Source: Jannaschia seohaensis (GTDB lineage: Bacteria; Pseudomonadota; Alphaproteobacteria; Rhodobacterales; Rhodobacteraceae). From it: a DNA stretch of 64,000 nucleotides. The notes under the pieces were generated by a model. That model saw only the letters and a program-made list of their open reading frames with translations, had not been told where the DNA came from and made no database searches. The DNA is taken from contig NZ_UETC01000001.1 in NCBI RefSeq assembly GCF_900116765.1, positions 372,001 to 436,000 of the forward strand, in the 5' to 3' direction. Position numbers and translations under genes: made by a program. Position 1 is the first letter of the stretch; the number at the start of each line of letters is the position of its first letter. Below, one piece after another: positions 49,470 to 58,550 of the stretch.

Positions 49470-51493
49470 TCCTCGCCGCCGACTGGTCCGCCGCGGCCAA
49501 GCCCACCGGACCCAGGCCGAAGAAGGATGCGATCTGGGTCTGCGCCGATCTCGATGGCGTTCAGGAGACGCGGTACTTCCCCACCCGGGCCGCGGCGCTG
49601 GACTGGATCGATGGCTGGCTCGCGCTTGGGCACCGCACGCTGTTGGGCTTCGATTTCGCTATGGGCTATCCGCCCGGCTTCGCCGAGGCGCTGACCGGAC
49701 GGGCCGAGGCGCTGGCCGTCTGGGACTGGCTGGGCGCGCAGCTCACCGACGGGCCGGACAATTCAAACGATCGCTTTGCCGTGGCGCAGGAGATCAACCG
49801 CCGCTTCCCCGGCATCGGCCCCTTTTGGGGGAGGCCCGCCGCGTTGGACCTGCTCGACCTTCCGCCCAAGGATCGGACCCGCGAGGAGCATGGCCTGCCG
49901 GAGCGGCGGGCGGTCGAGGCTGTCGTGCCGGGGGCCAAGCCCGTCTGGCAACTCGCCTATGCGGGGGCCGTCGGGTCGCAGTCGCTGGTCGGGCTTGCCG
50001 CCCTCTCCAAGCTGCGCGCCCGCTGGGGCGACGAGATGGAGGTCTGGCCGCAGCAGACCGGCTGGCGCGTCCCGGCCGCCCGCATCGCCCTGGCCGAGAT
50101 CTATCCCAGCCTCTGGCCCCCCGCCGCCGCGCCGATCAAGGATCAGGGGCAGGTGATCGCCACCGCCCGCGCCCTGCGCGCGGCCGATGCCGGGTGGTTC
50201 ACGGGACCTGCGGCGCAGCCCGACGCGGGCCGTATCGCGCGGGAGGAAGGCTGGATCCTGGGGGTCCACCTCGCCGCCTCCTGTCAGGCGATGCCGGCCG
50301 GGGTGCATTGGACGCCGATGGGCGAGGCGTTGGAGACCTTGCGAGCCACCCATCCCTGCTGCGTCGGGGTCGAGACGGTGCCCCTCTCGCGCGCCGCGCG
50401 CCGCGTCTTGGCGGAGGACGTTACGGCCCGCCGGGCCCACCCGCCACGTGCCAATGCCGCGGTGGATGGCTGGGGCTTCGCCCATGCCAGCCTCCCCCCT
50501 GGCCCGATCCCGGTCGCACCCGGCCGCGCCGCGGCCGCCACGACCCGCGCGGCGGCCGTTCCGCCGGGCCATGCGATCCGAATCCTGACCGGCGCGGCCT
50601 TGCCGTCCGGTGTCGACACCGTCGCCTTGCAGGAGGAGGCGGAACTGCGGGACGGCGCGCTCCATTTGCGCGCGGTCCCAAGGCCCGGCGCCAATGCCCG
50701 TGAGGCGGGCGAGGACGTGACCGAGGGCGCGACCGTCCTCTCCGCCGGCCGGGTCCTGACCCCCGGCGATCTGGCGCTGGCCGCCGCGGCGGGGCTGGGC
50801 GACCTGCCGGTCCGCGCGCCGCTCCGCGTGGGGGTGCTCTCGACCGGAGACGAGCTGATCCCTCCCGGCGCGCCGGGCGAGGGTACGCCTGACGCGAATC
50901 GCCCGATGCTGATGGCTATGCTCGCGGGCTGGGGCCTGGCGCCGGTCGATCTGGGGCACGTGGCCGACGACCCGGACGCGTTGCGCGCCGTGCTGTCCGC
51001 CGCGCCATGCGACGCGATCCTCACGTCGGGCGGCGCCAGCGCGGGCGACGAGGACCATCTCTCGCGCCTTTTGTCGCGGGAAGGCTGCGTGCATCACTGG
51101 CGGATCGCGATCAAGCCGGGCCGGCCGCTGATGCTGGGCGAGTGGCAGGGCCGCGCGCTGTTCGGCCTGCCGGGGAACCCGGTCGCCGCCTTCACCTGCG
51201 CGGCGTTGTTCGCGCGTCCGGCGCTGCTCCAGATGGCCGGGTCGGGATGGTCCGTGCCGTCGCCCCAGCCGGTCCCGGCGGCGTTTGCCAAGCGAAAGAA
51301 GCCGGGCCGGACCGAAATCTATCGGGCCCGTCTGCGGGACGGGCGGGCGGAGGTGTTCGCCTCCGAGGGCTCGGGGCGGACCTCGGGCCTGTCCTGGGCC
51401 GAAGGCTTCGTCATCCTGCCCGACGCGGCGTCGGAGATCGCGGAGGGGGACCCGGTGCCCTACCTGTCCTTCGCGGCGCTCGGACTCGGCTAG
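49457..51493 (+). CDS. moeA: Two-domain protein: DUF429-like N-terminal domain fused to molybdopterin molybdotransferase MoeA
   Basis: 678 aa, about 270 longer than normal MoeA. Residues about 290-678 are MoeA: VPLSRAARRVLAEDVTA, AAVDGWGF (SxxDGYA motif altered), GVLSTGDELIPPG near 460, ILTSGGASAGDEDHL near 522 and LFGLPGNPVAAFTCAALFAR near 568. MoeA inserts molybdate into adenylylated molybdopterin. Residues 1 to about 270 start ILAADWSAAAKPTGP and contain LLGFDFAMGYPPGFAEAL, reminiscent of RNase H-fold DUF429 proteins; role unknown. Last gene of the fdhD-mobA-mobB operon. Confidence 0.9.
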   Translation: MFDLILAADWSAAAKPTGPRPKKDAIWVCADLDGVQETRYFPTRAAALDWIDGWLALGHRTLLGFDFAMGYPPGFAEALTGRAEALAVWDWLGAQLTDGPDNSNDRFAVAQEINRRFPGIGPFWGRPAALDLLDLPPKDRTREEHGLPERRAVEAVVPGAKPVWQLAYAGAVGSQSLVGLAALSKLRARWGDEMEVWPQQTGWRVPAARIALAEIYPSLWPPAAAPIKDQGQVIATARALRAADAGWFTGPAAQPDAGRIAREEGWILGVHLAASCQAMPAGVHWTPMGEALETLRATHPCCVGVETVPLSRAARRVLAEDVTARRAHPPRANAAVDGWGFAHASLPPGPIPVAPGRAAAATTRAAAVPPGHAIRILTGAALPSGVDTVALQEEAELRDGALHLRAVPRPGANAREAGEDVTEGATVLSAGRVLTPGDLALAAAAGLGDLPVRAPLRVGVLSTGDELIPPGAPGEGTPDANRPMLMAMLAGWGLAPVDLGHVADDPDALRAVLSAAPCDAILTSGGASAGDEDHLSRLLSREGCVHHWRIAIKPGRPLMLGEWQGRALFGLPGNPVAAFTCAALFARPALLQMAGSGWSVPSPQPVPAAFAKRKKPGRTEIYRARLRDGRAEVFASEGSGRTSGLSWAEGFVILPDAASEIAEGDPVPYLSFAALGLG

Positions 51494-51506
51494 GCGCCTG
51501 CGTCGT

Positions 51507-51532
51507 GTAAGGCGGGGACATCCCCGCCCTAC
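51507..51532. repeat. 26-bp palindrome, copy 2
   Basis: GTAAGGCGGGGAC then ATCCCCGCCCTAC: the same as the element at 44754 apart from two bases. Again between convergent genes (moeA and the dehydrogenase). Confidence 0.88.
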
Positions 51533-51544
51533 GGGAAACAGCAG

Positions 51545-52429
51545 CTATCGCGTGATGCCGTTGGCCTTGGCCACGAAATCCACCAGATGCGGCACGTAGT
51601 CGTCCCCGCCGTCGCCGCCGGTATTCACAGCCAGCATGTAGGAGTTGCGGACCGCGGCGCCCATCGGGTTGGCGACGCCCGCGCCGCCCGCCATCGCGGA
51701 GAGATAGGTCATGTCCTTCAGCGCGTTGGTGAGCGTGAACTTATGCGCCTCGCGATTGCCCTCTACCGCATAGCCCATGAAGGTCTGGTAGAAGCCGCAA
51801 TCCATGCGGCTGCCACGGATCACCCGGTCGAAGGTCTCGGTTCCCAGCCCGGTCTTCTCAGCGAGGGCCAGCGCCTCGGCGTAGAGCGCCCCGTACCCCA
51901 TTGCCAGGAAGTTGTTCAGCAGCTTCATCCGGTGCCCGGCGGCGGGCCCGCCGATATGGGCGATGGTCCCTGCCCAGCTGGCGATCACCGGCTCAACTCG
52001 CGCGAAGATCTCGGGTGTGGCGCCGACCATCGCGGCCAGTTCGCCGGCTTCGGCCTGCACCGGGGTCCCGCCCAGGGGCGCGTCCGCCCAGCCGATTCCC
52101 TTGGCGTCGAGCTTGGCCGCCAAGGCCTCCGACGAGACCGGGTTGGAGGTAGAGCAATCGATGACCACGCCGCCCGCGGCCATTTCGGCGGCCAGAACGT
52201 CCACGATGGCCTCCACCTGCGGCGAGCCCGGCGCGCAGATATGGACGATATCCGAGTCGCGGGCGAGCGCGGCGAGATCGGCCGCTTCCTTGGCGCCCTG
52301 CGCCACGAGATCCTCGACGGGCGCGCGGTTGCGATGCGCGATGACCGTGACCGGGTAGCCCGCCTTCAACAGGTTGGCGGCCATCCCATGGCCCATCAGG
52401 CCGACCCCGACGAAACCGATTCTCTCCAT
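51545..52429 (-). CDS. NAD(P)-dependent beta-hydroxyacid dehydrogenase (GarR/GlxR or 3-hydroxyisobutyrate type)
   Basis: 294 aa. Rossmann motif FVGVGLMGHGMAANLLKAGY at residues 6-25; DAPLGGTPVQAEAGELAAMV near 116; catalytic lysine in GPAAGHRMKLLNNFLAM near 170. The family oxidises 3-hydroxyisobutyrate or reduces tartronate semialdehyde; the sequence alone does not decide, and no pathway genes are adjacent. Confidence 0.92.
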   Translation of the reverse strand: MERIGFVGVGLMGHGMAANLLKAGYPVTVIAHRNRAPVEDLVAQGAKEAADLAALARDSDIVHICAPGSPQVEAIVDVLAAEMAAGGVVIDCSTSNPVSSEALAAKLDAKGIGWADAPLGGTPVQAEAGELAAMVGATPEIFARVEPVIASWAGTIAHIGGPAAGHRMKLLNNFLAMGYGALYAEALALAEKTGLGTETFDRVIRGSRMDCGFYQTFMGYAVEGNREAHKFTLTNALKDMTYLSAMAGGAGVANPMGAAVRNSYMLAVNTGGDGGDDYVPHLVDFVAKANGITR

Positions 52430-52543
52430 GCTTTCCTCCCTCTGGCCCCCAGTCGAAGAGGGCGCGTCAGCAACCTATGCGCCGGTCAGGTCCGGCAACA
52501 CTGGCCCATGCTGCCTGACCGCGCGGGTGGGGGGAAGTCCGGA

Positions 52544-52972
52544 TCAGGATTTGGGGCGCAGCCGGATGACGACGTCGACCTTGGCGATTTCCATCCCTTC
52601 GGGCGCGTCGGGCAGATTCGTGATCTCCAGCGCCTCGGCGCCGGCATCGGTAAGACTGCCGTCGTCTTCCCAATAGAAATGCGGGTGGTCGTCCAGACGG
52701 GTGTCGAAATAGGAGCCGGTGCCGTCCACCGTGATTTCCTGGACGAGACCGGCCTCGGTGAAGGCGCGCAACGTATTGTAAACAGTCGCAAGCGACACCT
52801 TGTCGCCGGTGCGCCGCACCGCGTCGTGCAACCATTCGGCCGTCACATGCCGATCCCGGCCGTCGCCGACGAGCAGCGCGGCCAACGTCACGCGCTGGCG
52901 CGTGGGCCGCAGGTGGGCGCGGGCAAGCCACGTTTCACCGCGAGCGCGGGCGATTTCGGAACAGCTTTCCAT
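52544..52972 (-). CDS. irr: Fur-family regulator, Irr type
   Basis: 142 aa from the ATG at 52972 (MESCSEIARARGETW). LRPTRQRVTLAALLVGDGRD then the winged helix DKVSLATVYNTLRAFTEAGL are Fur-family; the HPHFYWEDDG segment replaces the His-rich metal motif in the way seen in Irr proteins. Irr controls iron and heme genes in alphaproteobacteria. No N-terminal heme regulatory motif is visible. Usually adjacent to fabA in Rhodobacterales; here 1.7 kb intervenes. Confidence 0.82.
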   Translation of the reverse strand: MESCSEIARARGETWLARAHLRPTRQRVTLAALLVGDGRDRHVTAEWLHDAVRRTGDKVSLATVYNTLRAFTEAGLVQEITVDGTGSYFDTRLDDHPHFYWEDDGSLTDAGAEALEITNLPDAPEGMEIAKVDVVIRLRPKS

Positions 52973-53375
52973 CACGTCCCTATATAGGGTGCGACCCCAT
53001 GGGGTTTCAAACCCTTTCGCCGCTCCGGGCTCGGGCGGGGGTGACTTTCGGGCGCATGGCAGCCGGTATTCCCCTTGGAACGGCGGAGCCTGGGCCATTG
53101 CCGGTCCGCGTCTGCCGGCGTCGTCCCTTTCGCGCCGTCCGAGGCAGCCGGATGCGCCGGCGTGCGGTCGTCGGGGGACTCAAGGGCCGAAATTCCGGCG
53201 TCATCGCGAGGCCTCCGGGGGAGGCGTCCCGTCCGGTGTGACGGCGCCAGACCGCAGGGCGCGGTCTCCGGGGGCGACGTCCCGCCACGACGGCCGGGAT
53301 GCTGGCCTCTGCCTGTCGCTGGCCTGTTGCGGTCCGGCGACAGGCGACAGGCGAAAGGCCGCAGCGGGACCGCTC
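52973..53375. other. Gap between irr and the RTX-protein gene
   Basis: 403 bases. Contains the irr promoter region with a perfect 12-bp palindrome CCCTATATAGGG at 52978-52989. Overlapping short frames in both directions show no family resemblance; I see no gene in the rest. Confidence 0.5.
52978..52989. promoter_or_regulatory. 12-bp palindrome at the irr start
   Basis: CCCTATATAGGG, perfect, ending six bases from the irr ATG on its upstream side. TATAGG on the minus strand could be a minus-10 box with a very short leader, or an operator. Confidence 0.45.
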
Positions 53376-54401
53376 TCAGAAGAGCAGGACGTCCTCGAAG
53401 CCGAATCCGGGGCCGTCTTCGAGTACGGCGACCAGCGTCGGGGCCTCGGCGCCCTCCCGGCCATCCGCGTCTATCATGAGTTCACCTGTCCCGCGATCAT
53501 ACTCGACCCGGCCGGCGCGCAGGGCAGCCTGTGCTTGAGCCTGCGTCACGTCGCGCGGGTCGACGTCGCTGTCCCCCAGCCCGAAGAACCTGTCATCGAG
53601 CGCCAGCCGGTCCCCCTCGCCGGGGTCGAAATCCCGCACGGTGACCGGGCCCTCGCCCGGACGGAAGGCGAAGACGTCGCTTTGGGCGCCGCCCTCCATC
53701 GTGTCTGTGCCGCCTCCCGCGATCAGCACGTCGTCGCCCTCGCCCCCGAGAAGCAGATCGTCGCCGCGGCCTCCGGTGAGCCGGTCGGAGCCGCCCCGGC
53801 CCTCGATCGTATCGTCTCCGGCCCTGCCATCCAGCCGGTCGTTTTCCGGGCCGCCGAACAGCCGATCGGGTCCGTCCGTCGGCGGAATGGGCCAGTCCGG
53901 AAAGGCGAAGAAGGCGAGGTCGATCCCGTCTCCGAGGTCGTCCTCGGACAGGCTGACCCAAGTCTCCGTCGGTGCGTCGGCGACGAGGAGTGCGAGGGTT
54001 CCTTCGCGGTCGAGACTGCCCATGAAGGTTCCATCGAGCTCGATATCGATGCTGTCCCTCGGGGTGAGCCCGAAATCGTATCCGTCCCCGGTGGCGTTGT
54101 CGTTTGCCGTGGCCACCAGCAGGGCCTGCACCGGCTCATCGAAGGTGAGCGTGAAATTCGATGCGGTGTGGATCGCCTCATAGGCGCGGGGCAGGTCGTT
54201 GAAGACCTGGGTGGGGTCCGGATCCGAAAACGGGAGGAAGACGAGGTCCCCCTCCTGCGGGACCAGCCGGTAAGGGATGCCGTTGGACGTCCCTTCGGCG
54301 CTGTCCACGAAATTGTTCTCCACCTCCTCGCCGAAGGCGTCGAGCGTGAAGGTCAGGGGAAATGACACGAGGTCGGCAAGTGTCGGGGTTGAAAACGTCA
54401 T
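53376..54401 (-). CDS. RTX-type calcium-binding protein
   Basis: 341 aa. Residues about 177-245 hold seven to eight glycine/aspartate nonapeptide repeats (for example GRAGDDTIE, GGRGDDLLL, GGEGDDVLI), which form a calcium beta-roll. A C-terminal DFDPGEGDRLALDD segment and about 80 more residues fit a type I secretion signal region; there is no N-terminal signal peptide. The N-terminal 170 residues are beta-rich and not recognised. Secreted by inference. No type I exporter is adjacent. It sits inside the irr-fab locus as an apparent insertion. Confidence 0.85.
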   Translation of the reverse strand: MTFSTPTLADLVSFPLTFTLDAFGEEVENNFVDSAEGTSNGIPYRLVPQEGDLVFLPFSDPDPTQVFNDLPRAYEAIHTASNFTLTFDEPVQALLVATANDNATGDGYDFGLTPRDSIDIELDGTFMGSLDREGTLALLVADAPTETWVSLSEDDLGDGIDLAFFAFPDWPIPPTDGPDRLFGGPENDRLDGRAGDDTIEGRGGSDRLTGGRGDDLLLGGEGDDVLIAGGGTDTMEGGAQSDVFAFRPGEGPVTVRDFDPGEGDRLALDDRFFGLGDSDVDPRDVTQAQAQAALRAGRVEYDRGTGELMIDADGREGAEAPTLVAVLEDGPGFGFEDVLLF

Positions 54402-54601
54402 ATGCAGCCAATCCTTTCGGGATTTGAGGTGCGGCGGGGGCATCATGCCGTTGGTGCCGCAACGTCTCAACCGTCTCGGATCCGCCGAGATGGGACCTGC
54501 CCCCGCTTTTCGTTGCGACACCCTGTCGCCCCGGCCCGGTTTTCAGCGTCCTGAGACCGGATCGGCCCGGGACGGGGCGAGTTCACGACGGGTTGCAGGC
54601 G

Positions 54602-54638
54602 TGTAGCCCGGCCGCTACAGGAAGTCGGACCATCCGAC
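54602..54638. promoter_or_regulatory. Two inverted repeats upstream of fabA
   Basis: TGTAGC-N6-GCTACA at 54602-54619 and GTCGGA-CCA-TCCGAC at 54624-54638, directly before the fabA ribosome site. Possible operators for a fatty-acid-synthesis regulator. Confidence 0.45.
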
Positions 54639-54648
54639 CGGGGGACAG

Positions 54649-55158
54649 ATGAGCCAATATCCGACCAGTTTCGACCGCGACGACCTGCTGAAATGCGCCC
54701 GCGGAGAGCTCTTCGGCCCCGGCAATGCGCAGTTGCCGGAGCCGCCGATGCTGATGGTCGACCGCGTGCTGGACATCTCCGCCGATGGCGGCGCGCACGG
54801 CAAGGGGCATGTCCTGGCCGAGTTCGATATCTCGCCGGACCTGTGGTTCTTCGCGTGCCACTTCCCCGGCAACCCGATCATGCCGGGCTGTCTCGGGCTG
54901 GACGGGCTGTGGCAGCTGACCGGCTTCAACCTGGGCTGGCGCGGCTGGACCGGCCGGGGCTATGCGCTGGGCGTGGGGGAGGTGAAGCTCACCGGCATGG
55001 TGCGTCCGGACCGGAAGAAGCTGACCTACAAGATCGACTTCACCAAGGCGTTGCAGACCCGCCGCCTGACCATGGGCGTGGCCGACGGCATCGTCGAGGC
55101 GGATGGCGACGTGATCTATCAGGTCAAGGACATGAAGGTCGCGTTGAGCGAGAGCTAG
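54649..55158 (+). CDS. fabA: 3-hydroxydecanoyl-ACP dehydratase/isomerase FabA
   Basis: 169 aa. Dehydrates 3-hydroxydecanoyl-ACP and isomerises the trans-2 to the cis-3 product, opening the unsaturated fatty acid branch. Hot-dog fold with catalytic His in FACHFPGNPIMPGCLGLDGL (near residue 71) and Asp in the same block. GGGGGACAG precedes the ATG. Normally joined to fabB; here 693 bases separate them. Confidence 0.97.
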   Translation: MSQYPTSFDRDDLLKCARGELFGPGNAQLPEPPMLMVDRVLDISADGGAHGKGHVLAEFDISPDLWFFACHFPGNPIMPGCLGLDGLWQLTGFNLGWRGWTGRGYALGVGEVKLTGMVRPDRKKLTYKIDFTKALQTRRLTMGVADGIVEADGDVIYQVKDMKVALSES

Positions 55159-55851
55159 GCCGCGACCCGCCGCCGCTCGCCGAGGGCGCGCGCCGGTCGA
55201 GGTGGCTCCGGGAGCGGCACGCGGATCAGGTGTTGGCCCGGGGTCGAGGCAGTGCCCCCAAAATCCAGAACGCATGCCCGAAGAGGCCTTTCATGGCAGC
55301 GTGGTGGTCGGGCTGGGCCGCGCCATCGTCTGACAATTAGGGTTGGCCTGCGACGGACGCCGCCAAGCCGGTACGCTTATCGGTTCGCCATCGTCGCGGG
55401 CAGCCATGCGGCCCGGCGCGTCATCCATGTGTTATCGAAGCGGAGCATCCAGTGGCGCGGCGAGAGGCGCTAACATTGTGGCCGCACCGCCTGCCCCCGC
55501 CCAAGTGCAGCGCGGTCCTCGCTCTCTCGGCGCAGGACGGCTCCATCGCGCCTCGGGCCGCCCTCGGGAGCGGACTGATCCTGATCCGTCTCTGCGGCGC
55601 TATTCGGAAGGCCGTGCCGGTGCGGAGCTTCGGGTCCATCGCTCCCATCGGCTGGCGCACGCGGCCATTCGGGCCGCCCGCCGGGACGGGAGCGCGCGAT
55701 CCCGATCCGCGCGGAGGGGGCGAAAGTCCGGTCAGCCGGGCCGATCTTCCCGCTCTGTGGGAGGCGGGGTTGCTCTAACGCGCCATCTATTGCCTTGCCC
55801 CTCCCGGCCCCCACGTCCTAGTTGCGCAGGAAAGCGAAGGGAGGATCGGCC
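55159..55851. other. 693-base gap between fabA and fabB
   Basis: No frame looks like a known family on either strand. A 108-codon frame at 55452-55778 (plus) and antisense frames over it show no ribosome site or conserved pattern. A slightly AT-richer patch lies at about 55320-55480. It looks like inserted or decayed sequence between two genes that are usually contiguous. Confidence 0.55.
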
Positions 55852-57081
<1,230 letters not shown>

Positions 57082-57085
57082 CGCC

Positions 57086-57865
57086 ATGGACATGACCGGA
57101 AAGCGCGGCCTCGTGATGGGCGTCGCCAACGAGCGCTCAATCGCCTGGGGCATCGCCGAGGCGCTGGCGGGTGCGGGCGCGGAGCTTGCGTTCAGCTATC
57201 AGGGCGAGGCCTTCGGCAAACGGGTTGAGCCGCTCGCGGCGCGGGTCGGCTCGGATCTGCTACTGGACGTGGACGTGACCGACGATGCCTCGCTGGAGGC
57301 CGCCTTCGCCCAGCTGGCCGACTGGGGTCGGCTGGACTTCGTCGTCCACGCCATCGCGTTCTCGGACAAGGCGGAGCTGACCGGCCGATTCGTCGATACC
57401 AGCCGCGCCAACTTCAAGCATTCGCTCGATATTTCCTGCTACTCCCTGGTCGAGGTCGCGCGCCGCGCGCGCCCGCTGATGACCGAGGGCGGCACGATCC
57501 TGACCCTGACCTTCGACGGCTCCCGCCGGGTCATGCCGTTCTACAACGTCATGGGCGTGGCCAAGGCCGCGCTGGAGGCGTCGGTGCGCTATCTCGCCTC
57601 GGATCTCGGCCCCGAGGGAATCCGCGTCAATGCCATTTCGCCCGGACCGATGAAGACCCTGGCCGGGGCTGCCATCGGGGGCGCGCGCAAGACCTTCCGC
57701 CATACCGAACAGAATGCCCCGCTGCGCGCCAACGCCACGTTGCAGGCGGTGGGCGGCACGGCGCTTTGGCTCTGCTCCGATGCGGGGGCCTGCACGACCG
57801 GCGAGGTCGTGCATGTCGATGGCGGCTTCCATGTCATGGGAATGCCACATTCGGATAATCTCTGA
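57086..57865 (+). CDS. fabI: Enoyl-ACP reductase FabI
   Basis: 259 aa short-chain-dehydrogenase-like reductase that completes each elongation cycle. GLVMGVANERSIAWGIAEAL at the N-terminus and the Y-x6-K active site YNVMGVAK near residue 152 are FabI-specific. VRVNAISPGPMKTLAG-like and VVHVDGGFHVMGM segments complete it. Co-transcribed with fabB. Confidence 0.97.
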   Translation: MDMTGKRGLVMGVANERSIAWGIAEALAGAGAELAFSYQGEAFGKRVEPLAARVGSDLLLDVDVTDDASLEAAFAQLADWGRLDFVVHAIAFSDKAELTGRFVDTSRANFKHSLDISCYSLVEVARRARPLMTEGGTILTLTFDGSRRVMPFYNVMGVAKAALEASVRYLASDLGPEGIRVNAISPGPMKTLAGAAIGGARKTFRHTEQNAPLRANATLQAVGGTALWLCSDAGACTTGEVVHVDGGFHVMGMPHSDNL

Positions 57866-57875
57866 ATGCGCATCG

Positions 57876-57898
57876 GCCGTTTCCCGCAGAGGAACGGC
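57876..57898 (+). terminator. Possible terminator after fabI
   Basis: Stem GCCGTTTCC / GGAACGGC with one bulged T and a 6-base loop, 10 bases past the fabI stop. No clear U-run. Confidence 0.35.
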
Positions 57899-58003
57899 TC
57901 AAATTAGGCGGAAATTGACAAGATACGGGTTCCAAAGACGAACTGTGTGGGTTTGATACACGATCCTTGGTTTATTCGCCTTAACTAGGACGTTCGAGAC
58001 TGG

Positions 58004-58018
58004 CACGATGAGATCGTG
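58004..58018. promoter_or_regulatory. Inverted repeat upstream of the Flp-like gene
   Basis: CACGAT-GAG-ATCGTG, perfect 6-bp arms, 32 bases before the ATG at 58051, within an AT-richer promoter region. Confidence 0.4.
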
Positions 58019-58050
58019 TGTAGTCAGTATCAATAAACTTGAGTTCGAAA

Positions 58051-58500
58051 ATGCGGTACTCCTTGAGACGCTTCTGGGCAGACGAGACGGGAAATGTTTC
58101 CCTGGACTGGGTCGTGTTGACCTCGGTGCTGGTTGCGACCGGCATCGCCGTCATCGGAACGATGCAGAGTGGAATCGAGACGGCTTCGGTCGATGTGGCG
58201 GAACAGATGCGGGGCCAGGTGGTGCGCTCCTCCTTCGAATCGGAGCTTTGCCCAGGCGGCATTCCCGCGCTCCAGGCCCGCGAAGACCTGCGCGCGGCCT
58301 TCGCCCAAGAAGAGCCGCTGAACGTCGCCACGTGGATGGCCGAGTCGTTCGGCGACCTCTCCGACCAGGAAGTCAGCTTGCGCTATCTGCGCGATCTCGC
58401 CGACGCGGCGCCGGTGGTCTCCGATGATGCCCCCTGGACGCGCGCGCGGGTCGAACTTGCGGCGCTGGCCTGTGAAGTGGTGGCGCGCGGTCTGGACTGA
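58051..58500 (+). CDS. Flp/TadE-like pilin-type membrane protein
   Basis: 149 aa from the ATG at 58051; a TTG at 58039 would add four residues. RFWADETGNVSLDWVVLTSV then LVATGIAVIGTMQSG is a class III prepilin-like N-terminus: short basic leader, Gly, then a hydrophobic helix (residues about 18-37). The C-terminal 110 residues are acidic and contain one cysteine pair candidate. Possibly a minor pilin or pseudopilin; no tad/cpa genes nearby, so function unproven. Confidence 0.72.
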   Translation: MRYSLRRFWADETGNVSLDWVVLTSVLVATGIAVIGTMQSGIETASVDVAEQMRGQVVRSSFESELCPGGIPALQAREDLRAAFAQEEPLNVATWMAESFGDLSDQEVSLRYLRDLADAAPVVSDDAPWTRARVELAALACEVVARGLD

Positions 58501-58550
58501 CCCGCGCCGCGCGTGCGACTGTCCGGGCGATCCGACCGGAAGGGCACCGA

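Noticed and set aside
55452-55778. 108-codon plus-strand frame between fabA and fabB
   Set aside because: No ribosome site, no family resemblance, and equally long frames overlap it on the other strand.
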